From: Rickettsiaceae bacterium | GTDB taxonomy: Bacteria > Pseudomonadota > Alphaproteobacteria > Rickettsiales > Rickettsiaceae | Direction of reading: 5' to 3' | NCBI GenBank assembly: GCA_022702085.1 | Contig: JAKONF010000075.1 | Location: forward strand, 1 to 5,333 | DNA length: 5,333 nucleotides | Shown here: positions 1 through 5,333 of the stretch, in pieces | Layout: each line of letters starts with the position of its first letter | Position numbering within the stretch: the first letter of the stretch is position 1 | Notes under the pieces: generated by a model | Database searches by the model: none | Told to the model about the DNA's origin: nothing | What the model saw: only the letters and a program-made list of their open reading frames with translations | Position numbers and translations under genes: made by a program

Positions 1-71
1 AATTAATTTCTTATTTAACTTGCTAGCTATTTCAATTTGTTTTAACTTTAATAATGATAAAGTTGTGAATC

Positions 72-78
72 AGAAGGA
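72..78 (+). promoter_or_regulatory. Shine-Dalgarno site of the small lipoprotein gene
   Basis: AGAAGGA lies 7 nt upstream of the ATG at 86. It is the clearest ribosome binding site in the window. It selects the ATG at 86 over the in-frame TTG at 20, which would put about 22 polar residues in front of an otherwise perfect lipoprotein signal peptide. The genes of the minus strand have no comparably good site. Confidence 0.75.
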
Positions 79-85
79 ATTTAAA

Positions 86-253
86 ATGTTAAATTTATGT
101 AAATATTTATTATTAGGTATAACAATTTTGGAGCTAACAGCTTGCATGCCTAATAAACCTTATGAAATTAGGAGTCCTTGCGTTGCGGGAGAAAAAGAAA
201 ATAAGGCCATAACTCCTTGCGTCAGGCGTCCAGTTAATATAAACATAGCCTAA
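86..253 (+). CDS. small putative lipoprotein (55 aa), Rickettsia-type, function unknown
   Basis: This encodes a 55-residue precursor. The N-terminus has one Lys (residue 6), then a hydrophobic stretch (7-16) and a lipobox L-T-A-C with Cys20 as the expected lipidation site. Cleavage by signal peptidase II would leave a mature lipoprotein of only 36 residues. Met at +2 is not an inner-membrane retention Asp, although Lol sorting rules are uncertain in this group. The mature part is polar and contains two short matching motifs, S-P-C-V (30-33) and T-P-C-V (43-46), so it has two further Cys that could form a disulfide. It resembles the tiny lipoproteins of Rickettsia grouped, from memory, as DUF2706; that link is unverified. 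No function can be assigned. The start is set by a good Shine-Dalgarno site. The reading frame stays open to the left edge of the window, so a longer form is not formally excluded. The gene converges on the secretion genes and ends in a strong hairpin. Confidence 0.72.
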   Translation: MLNLCKYLLLGITILELTACMPNKPYEIRSPCVAGEKENKAITPCVRRPVNINIA

Positions 254-257
254 TGAA

Positions 258-297
258 AAATAAGCTTCAGATTTGAGTATCACTCTGAAGCTTATTT
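258..297. terminator. bidirectional intrinsic terminator between convergent genes
   Basis: A perfect 14-bp stem (258-271 pairing with 284-297) encloses a 12-nt loop and has AAGCTTCAGA at its core. It begins 4 nt after the stop codon of the plus-strand lipoprotein gene and ends 3 nt before the stop codon of the minus-strand HlyD gene. On the plus strand it is followed by a T-rich stretch (TTGTTCTATTTCT). On the minus strand the run of A at 256-260 reads as T5, partly within the stem base. This is the expected arrangement for a terminator shared by two converging transcripts. Confidence 0.85.
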
Positions 298-300
298 GTT

Positions 301-1836
301 CTATTTCTCTCTAAACGCTCTCATCATTACATCTGTTACAGGTTCTAACAGATATTTTAATAGTGTTCTAGTACCGGTAATAATTTGTACATCGGCTTGC
401 ATGCCTGGTTGTAATCTTAAATTATTCTTCTTAGCAATTTCATTAAAATGATCCATATCAATTTCAATGCGTATTATGTAAAAAGAATCACCACCCAATG
501 GATTGATAGCTGCTGCCTGGCGGTCTTGAACAATATCTGGTGATACCGTGACTACTGTACCACTAAATGTCGGCGTCACGCGGGCTTTATAAGCACTAAA
601 CCTAATTTTTGCTTTCAAACCAACATGTACAGAATCAATATTTTTTTGCGAAACTTTAGCCTCTATAATTAATTTATCTTTAATTGGTGATATCTCCATA
701 ATAGGCTGACCATTATTAGGAATGCTCCCACCAATCGTATGATATTTAACTTCTTGAACTATACCATCAACAGGAGACTTAATCACCACACGTGACAAGG
801 CATCTAGATCTGCTCTATATTGTTCTTTGAGCGAGGCAGTTTGACCTTGTGCTTCTCTTAGCTCTTTGAGAGTTTGAGTAATGATTTTATTCTTAAGGCC
901 AACCAGCTCTATTTCAGCTTTGGATATCTCTTGCTCTGAAGTAATGATCTCTGTTTCAATGCTCAAAACTTCACTTTTAGCCGTAGCTTGTTTTGATTCA
1001 AGCTCCTGAAAATATGCTTGCTGGACAAATCCTTTGTCTAAAAGTGTTTTGGCTGATTTTACCCTATTTGTCAAAAAATCATAAGTTTTGTTACTAGAAA
1101 TTTTTCTGCCTTCCAATCCTTCGATTTTCTTATTTAATTGAAGGATTTTTTGTTTTAAGCTATCTCTTTCAGTTCTGTATACTTCTTTTAGAGAATTAAA
1201 TAAATTTTCTTGAGTATGAATTAACTTTTCAACCTCAGAAACATTGATGTCATTAAGTAAAAATGCTGGAAATTCTATAGAGTCCAAATTATCACGTTCT
1301 GCTATTAATCTACTCTCGGTAGCAAGCCACGTGCGATACTGCGCTAAAGTATTTTCATATCTAGCTTTGATTCGTACGTCTTCAAGTTCTAAAAGCTTAT
1401 CGCCTTCTTTGACGTGATCTCCTTGCTTGACAAAAATATTTTTAATTATGCCCCCCTCTTGATGAGTAATAGTTTTTTTATAGCTACTAACTATGACGGT
1501 TCCCTGAGCTACAGCTGCGCTATTTAGAGGTGCCAAGGCGCTCCAGAGCCCACCAAAAACTACGAAGATCATGATCACATAAAACCCGAATAAAATAGGT
1601 GTGCGGGCTGCTTGCACTACGTCGTTACGATCAGAATCTTGCTGCTTAGTAATAAAGTTAATAAAACGGTCCAGGTGCACAGTAAAATTTTGCATTTTAG
1701 TGAATAATTTACCAAAAAAGTTTTGCAAAAAACTAGTTCCTTTTGATTTTTTCTGATTAGTCAATTGTTGCATAGCAATTAACTGCTTTAGTTGCTCTGG
1801 GGTAAGTTTAGGTGTTTGTTCGTTGATTTTTGTCAT
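301..1836 (-). CDS. aprE: HlyD/AprE-family type I secretion periplasmic adaptor (membrane fusion protein)
   Basis: This protein bridges the inner-membrane ABC transporter and an outer-membrane TolC-like channel in one-step protein export. From the ATG at 1836 it has 511 residues. An N-terminal cytosolic tail covers about 1-78, followed by one transmembrane helix (about 81-103). The first half of a lipoyl/barrel-sandwich domain contains the family segment HQEGGIIKNIFVKQGD (125-140). A long periplasmic coiled-coil hairpin (about 155-350) follows, then the return lipoyl half (SPVDGIVQEV, 354-363). A C-terminal beta domain ends in the HlyD signature LQPGMQADVQIITGTRT (475-491) and a typical EPVTDVMMRAFRE tail. 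The gene follows the ABC transporter directly and ends at the shared terminator. A GTG at 1845 abuts the transporter's TAA and would add three residues (M-L-N). I prefer the ATG because it is the stronger codon, but neither start has a clear Shine-Dalgarno site. The family is certain; the symbol follows AprDE usage in Rickettsia and is less so. Confidence 0.93.
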   Translation of the reverse strand: MTKINEQTPKLTPEQLKQLIAMQQLTNQKKSKGTSFLQNFFGKLFTKMQNFTVHLDRFINFITKQQDSDRNDVVQAARTPILFGFYVIMIFVVFGGLWSALAPLNSAAVAQGTVIVSSYKKTITHQEGGIIKNIFVKQGDHVKEGDKLLELEDVRIKARYENTLAQYRTWLATESRLIAERDNLDSIEFPAFLLNDINVSEVEKLIHTQENLFNSLKEVYRTERDSLKQKILQLNKKIEGLEGRKISSNKTYDFLTNRVKSAKTLLDKGFVQQAYFQELESKQATAKSEVLSIETEIITSEQEISKAEIELVGLKNKIITQTLKELREAQGQTASLKEQYRADLDALSRVVIKSPVDGIVQEVKYHTIGGSIPNNGQPIMEISPIKDKLIIEAKVSQKNIDSVHVGLKAKIRFSAYKARVTPTFSGTVVTVSPDIVQDRQAAAINPLGGDSFYIIRIEIDMDHFNEIAKKNNLRLQPGMQADVQIITGTRTLLKYLLEPVTDVMMRAFREK

Positions 1837-1845
1837 ATTTAACAC

Positions 1846-3603
1846 TTATTCATTGATGTGAATTGAACCAGATTTCAGCATTTTTACTTTATTATGAATT
1901 TCCTCTTGCGTACCAAGTGCTGCTATCATACCATCTTGCAAGAGTAAGATGCGATCAACAACAGATAAAATTGATGGCCGATGAGATATAACTATTACAG
2001 CCATTTTTAAAGCTTTAGCTTGCTTTAAAGCATTGGCTAAAGCAATTTCACCAACTTCATCAAGATTAGCATTTGGTTCATCTAGAACTACAAATTTGGG
2101 ATTATCATAAAAAGCACGAGCAAGGCCAATGCGTTGACGTTGGCCACCTGATAAATTAGAGCCACCAGCACCAATATCAGTATCATAGCCATCTGGAAGC
2201 CTTAAAATCATTTCATGAGCGCCGGTAAGCTTAGCTGCAGCAATAACTTTTTCAGGTGCAGGATCTTCGAGCATTCTAGCAATATTTTGTTTTACTGAGC
2301 CGCCAAAAAGTTCAATTCCTTGCGGTAAATAGCCAACATGTTTACCAAAATCTTCTCGGTTCCAGCGGAATATCTCTCCGCCATCTAAACGAACTGTTCC
2401 TGAAGCTACTTTCCATACACCTACTAAAACTTTAGCTAAGGTAGATTTACCAGCAGCACTTGGCCCAATGACGGCAAGCACTTCACCTGGAGCTACATTG
2501 AACGATATATTTTTCAAAATGTAATTTGGAGCTAGTGGTTGAGGTAAATGAGCAGGAGTGGGAGCTAGATAATTTATGCTATCGACGGTTATATGTCCCT
2601 CAACATGAGGAATAGGCATTGATTCATCGCGGGCAGAATATTTCTCAAAAGCTAAATTAATGTTTTTGTATGATTTCATAGCCGCGCTAATACTTTTCCA
2701 TAGCTCAATAGCATTATCGAAAGGAGCAAGAGCTCTACCTACAATAATGGAACTCGCGATCATACCTCCGGGCGTCATGTCTTTATTACCAGTAGTAACT
2801 ACAATATAGGCTCCAACGCCAGTGACCATCATCTGCATTACATTACGGATAAATCTAGAAAAATTAGAAATCACGCCATTACGGTAGCTAGCAATAGATT
2901 GTTTAGCTAAAGCGGATTGATTAAATTTATGCCAATTAGCTGTGACATTTTTCATCATGCCCATAGCTTCTACAGTTTCAGCGTTTCTATTGGCGATCTC
3001 TGCTTGATTCATACCTTTGATAGAAAATTCAGTAGCTTCACCAAGTACCCTATTAGTAGCTATAGCATTAAACAAGGCAGTGGAGACAATTATTATACCG
3101 CCGACTAGAGTTATGATCCCAATGTAAGGATGAATCATAAATATGATAATGATATATATAATACTCCAGGGGGCATCAAGAATGGTATTAAGGCCAGTAC
3201 TGGTCAAAAATGTTTTTACAGTCTGAAAATCTCTAAGCAACTGGCTAGCTGCAATATGAGCGCGAGTAGCCGTCGCTGAAACTGCATGACCAAATAACAA
3301 AGGTGATAGGTTGTTATCTAGCCATTCACCTATTTTAATTAATAGAAAAGACCTAGCTATTTGTAGTAAACCATAAACAAAATAAATTGAGCCAATAATT
3401 AATGATAACATTGCCAAAGTAGGCATGCTACCGCTACCAAGTACTTTATCTAAAACTTGTAAAGAATAAAGAGGAGTAATAGACATCAGTAGATTGATCA
3501 CAAAAGCAAACCAAAATGTGATCCAAAAAGCGGATTTACACTTTTTTATTGCAAGATTAAATGGATTTAATTGAAGATCAATCAGATTAGTGGGCTTTTG
3601 CAT
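1846..3603 (-). CDS. aprD: type I secretion ABC permease/ATPase, AprD/PrtD type
   Basis: This is the inner-membrane engine of a type I secretion system: as a dimer it uses ATP to push an unfolded substrate into the adaptor-TolC channel. The 585 residues hold one membrane domain with hydrophobic segments near 26-50, 62-88, 146-178 (two) and 254-295. One nucleotide-binding domain follows, with Walker A GPSAAGKST (380-388), Q-loop Gln428, signature LSGGQRQR (484-491), Walker B FVVLDEP (504-510, catalytic Glu509), D-loop NANLD (511-515) and switch His541. All ATPase motifs are intact. There is no N-terminal C39 peptidase or peptidase-like domain, so leader-peptide cleavage is not expected; this fits the AprD/PrtD group rather than bacteriocin exporters or HlyB. 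A proline-rich stretch (346-359) precedes the nucleotide-binding core. The ATG at 3603 is the first codon of the frame and lies about 32 nt from a predicted transcription start. The substrate is unknown. From memory, TolC-dependent secretion of the ankyrin protein RARP-1 has been proposed in Rickettsia typhi. Confidence 0.95.
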   Translation of the reverse strand: MQKPTNLIDLQLNPFNLAIKKCKSAFWITFWFAFVINLLMSITPLYSLQVLDKVLGSGSMPTLAMLSLIIGSIYFVYGLLQIARSFLLIKIGEWLDNNLSPLLFGHAVSATATRAHIAASQLLRDFQTVKTFLTSTGLNTILDAPWSIIYIIIIFMIHPYIGIITLVGGIIIVSTALFNAIATNRVLGEATEFSIKGMNQAEIANRNAETVEAMGMMKNVTANWHKFNQSALAKQSIASYRNGVISNFSRFIRNVMQMMVTGVGAYIVVTTGNKDMTPGGMIASSIIVGRALAPFDNAIELWKSISAAMKSYKNINLAFEKYSARDESMPIPHVEGHITVDSINYLAPTPAHLPQPLAPNYILKNISFNVAPGEVLAVIGPSAAGKSTLAKVLVGVWKVASGTVRLDGGEIFRWNREDFGKHVGYLPQGIELFGGSVKQNIARMLEDPAPEKVIAAAKLTGAHEMILRLPDGYDTDIGAGGSNLSGGQRQRIGLARAFYDNPKFVVLDEPNANLDEVGEIALANALKQAKALKMAVIVISHRPSILSVVDRILLLQDGMIAALGTQEEIHNKVKMLKSGSIHINE

Positions 3604-3641
3604 ATTATTATAAATTTTACTTAGTTAAAAGAAATTAATGA

Positions 3642-3670
3642 ATTATTAAATATTATTAACAAAAAGTCAA
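3642..3670 (-). promoter_or_regulatory. predicted sigma70-type promoter of the secretion operon
   Basis: On the minus strand, TTGACT (3670-3665, 5/6 match to the -35 consensus) is separated by exactly 17 nt from AATAAT (3647-3642, 5/6 match to the -10 consensus). An A/T tract (AAAATTTTT on the plus strand at 3672-3680) sits just upstream of the -35 box, where an UP element would be. Transcription would start near 3635, giving a leader of about 32 nt. In such AT-rich DNA a -10 match is common, but the TTGAC core and ideal spacing make this better than background. Confidence 0.6.
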
Positions 3671-3758
3671 GAAAATTTTTAAGAATCAATACTATAGACT
3701 ATCTTTTTGCATGATTGCTCATTTAATTACGGTAAAATCATTTTACAACTATTTGATG

Positions 3759-3782
3759 AAAAAAAAATTGAAATCAAGTTTT
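3759..3782 (-). terminator. weak possible intrinsic terminator downstream of asd
   Basis: On the minus strand, starting 3 nt after the asd TGA, AAAA-C-TTG can pair with CAA-T-TTTT around an ATTT loop, inside a run of nine T (3767-3759). The stem is only seven mostly A-T pairs with one mismatch, so it may be inefficient and allow read-through into the secretion genes. It is listed because it is the only U-tract element in the gap. Confidence 0.3.
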
Positions 3783-3785
3783 ATA

Positions 3786-4799
3786 TCATAATAATTTGAT
3801 TAAATGCTCAGCAATTTGAACAGAATTTAACCCAGCACCTTTACGTAAATTATCAGCCACTATCCACAAATTAATAGTATTTGGTTTTGAAAAATCATCT
3901 CTAACTCTACCAATATGAACAGCATCGTCGCCAACTACATCGATTGGCGTTGAATAATTATTTTCAACTTCACGATCTAAAAGATATACCCCATCAGCCT
4001 CAGCTAGTATTTCTTCAGCTTCATTGGCATTTATATAATTGTCGAATTCAACATTTACAGATAAAGCATGACCTACAAAAGTAGGTACACGTACGCAAGT
4101 TACGCTTGAACTGACATGATCACCAATAATTTTTTTGAGTTCATCTGTTATCTTCTGTTCTTCGCTACTAATATTGTGTGACTCAAAATCACCAATATGC
4201 GGAAATAAATTAAAAGCTATTTGCTTTGGAAATATGCTTGATGAAACATTACCAAATAAATATTTGGTTTTTGTTTGATTATAAAGCTCATCCATACCAA
4301 TTCTACCAACGCCAGATGTTGATTGATAAGTTGAAACAACGATGCGTTTGATTTTAGCTGCATTATCAAGTGGTTTTAAAGCCACAGCTAAGGGGATCGT
4401 GCAGCAATTGGGACTAGCAATTATATTTTTATTTTTATAATTTTTGAGTTCTAATAAATTTGCTTCTGGCACAATTAAAGGTATTTGTGGATCAGTTCTA
4501 AAATATGAAGATTTATCAATGACAATGCAACCTTGACGAACAATCTTTTCAGCATAATTTTTTGCAATTTCAGAGCCAGCTGCAAAAAATGCTAAATCAA
4601 TTTTGCTAAAATCTATTGATTCAATTCTCGAAACTATTAATTCATCATTACCGAAACTTATCTTGGTGCCTAATGAATCGCTTGAAGCAATAGCCTCAAT
4701 TTTATTTATCGGAAATTTACGCTCAGCTAAAATGTTTAGAGTTTCGCGTCCAGTATTACCAGTCGCGCCGATTACAGCTATATTATATTTTTTGTTCAT
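3786..4799 (-). CDS. asd: aspartate-semialdehyde dehydrogenase
   Basis: This enzyme catalyses the NADPH-dependent reductive dephosphorylation of L-aspartyl 4-phosphate to aspartate 4-semialdehyde, the second step of the aspartate pathway. In a rickettsia the product mainly feeds diaminopimelate and lysine, hence peptidoglycan. From the ATG at 4799 it has 337 residues, normal for the family. Visible are the nucleotide-binding loop GATGNTG (11-17), the phosphate-site segment S-S-Y-F-R with Arg101, and the catalytic Cys132 in S-P-N-C-C-T. Also visible are Gln159 (YQSTSG), E-E-Q-K (213-216), and Arg237 with general base His244 (RVPTFVGH). The C-terminal [14 protein letters not shown] is typical of Asd. 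It belongs to the Gram-positive/alphaproteobacterial-like subgroup rather than the E. coli type. The ATG lies 5 nt after the HIT stop. A TTG at 4808, overlapping that stop, would add three residues and is less likely because related proteins begin at [15 protein letters not shown]. No clear Shine-Dalgarno site is present, which suggests translational coupling to the HIT gene. Confidence 0.95.
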   Translation of the reverse strand: MNKKYNIAVIGATGNTGRETLNILAERKFPINKIEAIASSDSLGTKISFGNDELIVSRIESIDFSKIDLAFFAAGSEIAKNYAEKIVRQGCIVIDKSSYFRTDPQIPLIVPEANLLELKNYKNKNIIASPNCCTIPLAVALKPLDNAAKIKRIVVSTYQSTSGVGRIGMDELYNQTKTKYLFGNVSSSIFPKQIAFNLFPHIGDFESHNISSEEQKITDELKKIIGDHVSSSVTCVRVPTFVGHALSVNVEFDNYINANEAEEILAEADGVYLLDREVENNYSTPIDVVGDDAVHIGRVRDDFSKPNTINLWIVADNLRKGAGLNSVQIAEHLIKLL

Positions 4800-4804
4800 A
4801 ATTT

Positions 4805-5167
4805 TCAATGATTGGGTAAGTTATCGCCAGCAATTATGTGGGTATGAAAATGCATAACTGTTTGATTAGCTTGGGCACCTTTATTAGTTATCAAGCGATA
4901 ACAATTTGGACTGATTGCTAATTTCTCAATTATTTCATCAATTTTGGTAAAATAGTGAGCAATATCTTCGGCAGTAGCGTTTTTAATAAAATCACCATAA
5001 TCTGTGTATTCACTTTTAGGAATCACCAAAATGTGGATTTGCGCTGCTGGATTGATATCGTGAAATGCTAATATTTTTTCGTCTTCATATACTTTATCAG
5101 CGAGGATATGACCTGCTATGATTTTGTTGAAGACATTACCTTTATCATAGGTCATTTTGTTGCTCAT
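4805..5167 (-). CDS. HIT-family nucleotide hydrolase/transferase (HINT-like)
   Basis: This 120-residue protein belongs to the histidine-triad superfamily; Hint-branch members hydrolyse nucleoside phosphoramidates such as adenosine 5'-monophosphoramidate. It starts with the family's N-terminal pattern: F-x-K-I-I-A-G (13-19), the [10 protein letters not shown] strand (26-35), then D-I-N-P and H-I-L-V-I-P-K (37-51). It ends with the catalytic triad H-F-H-T-H-I-I (106-112), His108 being the expected nucleophile position, preceded by N-K-G (95-97) and Gln102. Only eight residues follow the motif, which is short but usual for small HIT proteins. The common G-G before the conserved Gln is A-N here. 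The ATG at 5167 is chosen; an in-frame ATG at 5155 would drop four residues. The gene lies 17 nt after the upstream partial gene and 5 nt before asd, so it appears to be the middle gene of a three-gene unit. Physiological substrate unknown. Confidence 0.93.
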   Translation of the reverse strand: MSNKMTYDKGNVFNKIIAGHILADKVYEDEKILAFHDINPAAQIHILVIPKSEYTDYGDFIKNATAEDIAHYFTKIDEIIEKLAISPNCYRLITNKGAQANQTVMHFHTHIIAGDNLPNH

Positions 5168-5184
5168 GTTGTTTTTCTAATATC

Positions 5185-5333
5185 TCAGATATATTTTTTT
5201 CTTGTTAAAAATTTTAATTCAGCTTCTATTTCTGAATCTGCAATTACAATGTCTTGTAGATTATAACCTTTATTTAATAAGTGCCACTCTCTGATGTCGC
5301 TGGCGAATATACCAAAAATAAAAATAAAAAACA
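5185..5333 (-). CDS. C-terminal fragment of a small membrane protein, DUF2628-like (partial, cut by window edge)
   Basis: The minus strand is open from the right edge of the window to a TGA at 5187-5185, giving the last 48 residues of a protein. They start with a hydrophobic run (FFIFIFGIF), probably the end of a transmembrane helix, followed by S-D-I-R-E-W-H and L-L-N-K-G-Y (12-23). Then come D-I-V-I-A-D-S and E-A-E-L-K-F-L and a basic end, T-R-K-K-Y-I. The pattern of a membrane helix, a Trp/His-containing turn, a K/R-G-Y and a V/I-A-x-(S/D)-x-x-E-A-E-L-x-F-L tail matches my memory of the C-terminus of DUF2628 proteins, small membrane proteins of unknown function. The stop lies 17 nt before the HIT start on the same strand, supporting a shared transcript. 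The coding call is good because the sequence reads as a coherent protein tail; the family name is less certain. The start and the rest of the protein lie outside the window. Confidence 0.62.
   Translation of the reverse strand, partial: FFIFIFGIFASDIREWHLLNKGYNLQDIVIADSEIEAELKFLTRKKYI

Noticed and set aside
3..26. Short plus-strand frame ending at TAG that might be the tail of a gene to the left
   Set aside because: Seven codons are too few to support any call.
20..52. Possible promoter for the lipoprotein gene (TTGCTA with TTTAAT)
   Set aside because: The -35 match is 4/6 and the spacing is 21 nt, so it is no better than chance in AT-rich DNA.
20..85. Upstream extension of the lipoprotein gene from a TTG at 20
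   Set aside because: It would bury the signal peptide behind polar residues, and the only good Shine-Dalgarno site precedes the ATG at 86.
2917..3108. Plus-strand 63-codon reading frame inside the ABC transporter gene
   Set aside because: It lies antisense within a clearly coding ABC permease gene, has no recognisable domain or ribosome binding site, and is best explained as a shadow frame.
3732..3746. Small inverted repeat GTAAAA-TCA-TTTTAC in the asd/secretion gap
   Set aside because: A 6-bp mostly A-T stem without a following T run on either strand is not a credible terminator; an operator role has no support.
3604..3785. Possible riboswitch, small RNA or Rickettsia palindromic element in the intergenic gap
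   Set aside because: I saw no long stem, conserved core or recognisable element apart from the promoter and weak terminator listed.
4603..4857. Plus-strand 84-codon reading frame across the start of asd and the end of the HIT gene
   Set aside because: It is antisense to two well-supported enzymes and has no family resemblance or start signal.

Overview
The window is AT-rich, and its proteins look like those of an obligate intracellular alphaproteobacterium of the Rickettsiales, most likely Rickettsiaceae (Rickettsia or a close relative). This assignment rests on remembered family resemblance: a rickettsial-type HIT protein, an aspartate-semialdehyde dehydrogenase with a [13 protein letters not shown] active-site segment, an AprD/AprE-type type I secretion pair and a tiny Rickettsia-like lipoprotein. 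No database search was possible.

Layout. Four complete genes and one partial gene are on the minus strand, and one small gene is on the plus strand. From the right edge leftwards, in the direction of minus-strand transcription, the first is the C-terminal end of a small membrane-protein gene resembling the DUF2628 family (5185-5333, cut by the window edge). After 17 nt comes a HIT-family hydrolase (4805-5167), and after 5 nt comes asd (3786-4799). These three look like one transcription unit whose promoter lies outside the window. A 182-nt intergenic stretch (3604-3785) holds a weak terminator-like element for asd and a good sigma70-type promoter for the next unit.

The second unit is the type I secretion pair: an AprD/PrtD-type ABC permease-ATPase (1846-3603) followed with essentially no gap by an HlyD/AprE-type membrane fusion protein (301-1836). 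Together they should form the inner-membrane and periplasmic parts of a channel that exports an unfolded protein in one step. No TolC-type outer-membrane partner and no obvious substrate gene is present, so both must be encoded elsewhere.

At the left end, a plus-strand gene for a 55-residue lipoprotein (86-253) converges on the secretion unit. A 14-bp perfect hairpin between the two stop codons (258-297) probably terminates transcription from both sides.

No tRNA, rRNA, CRISPR array, insertion sequence or palindromic repeat element was recognised. The window looks like ordinary core and housekeeping gene content of a reduced genome. I found no convincing undescribed system. The points most worth checking are the secretion pair's missing partners, the long cytosolic tail and tip sequence of its adaptor, and the small two-motif lipoprotein.
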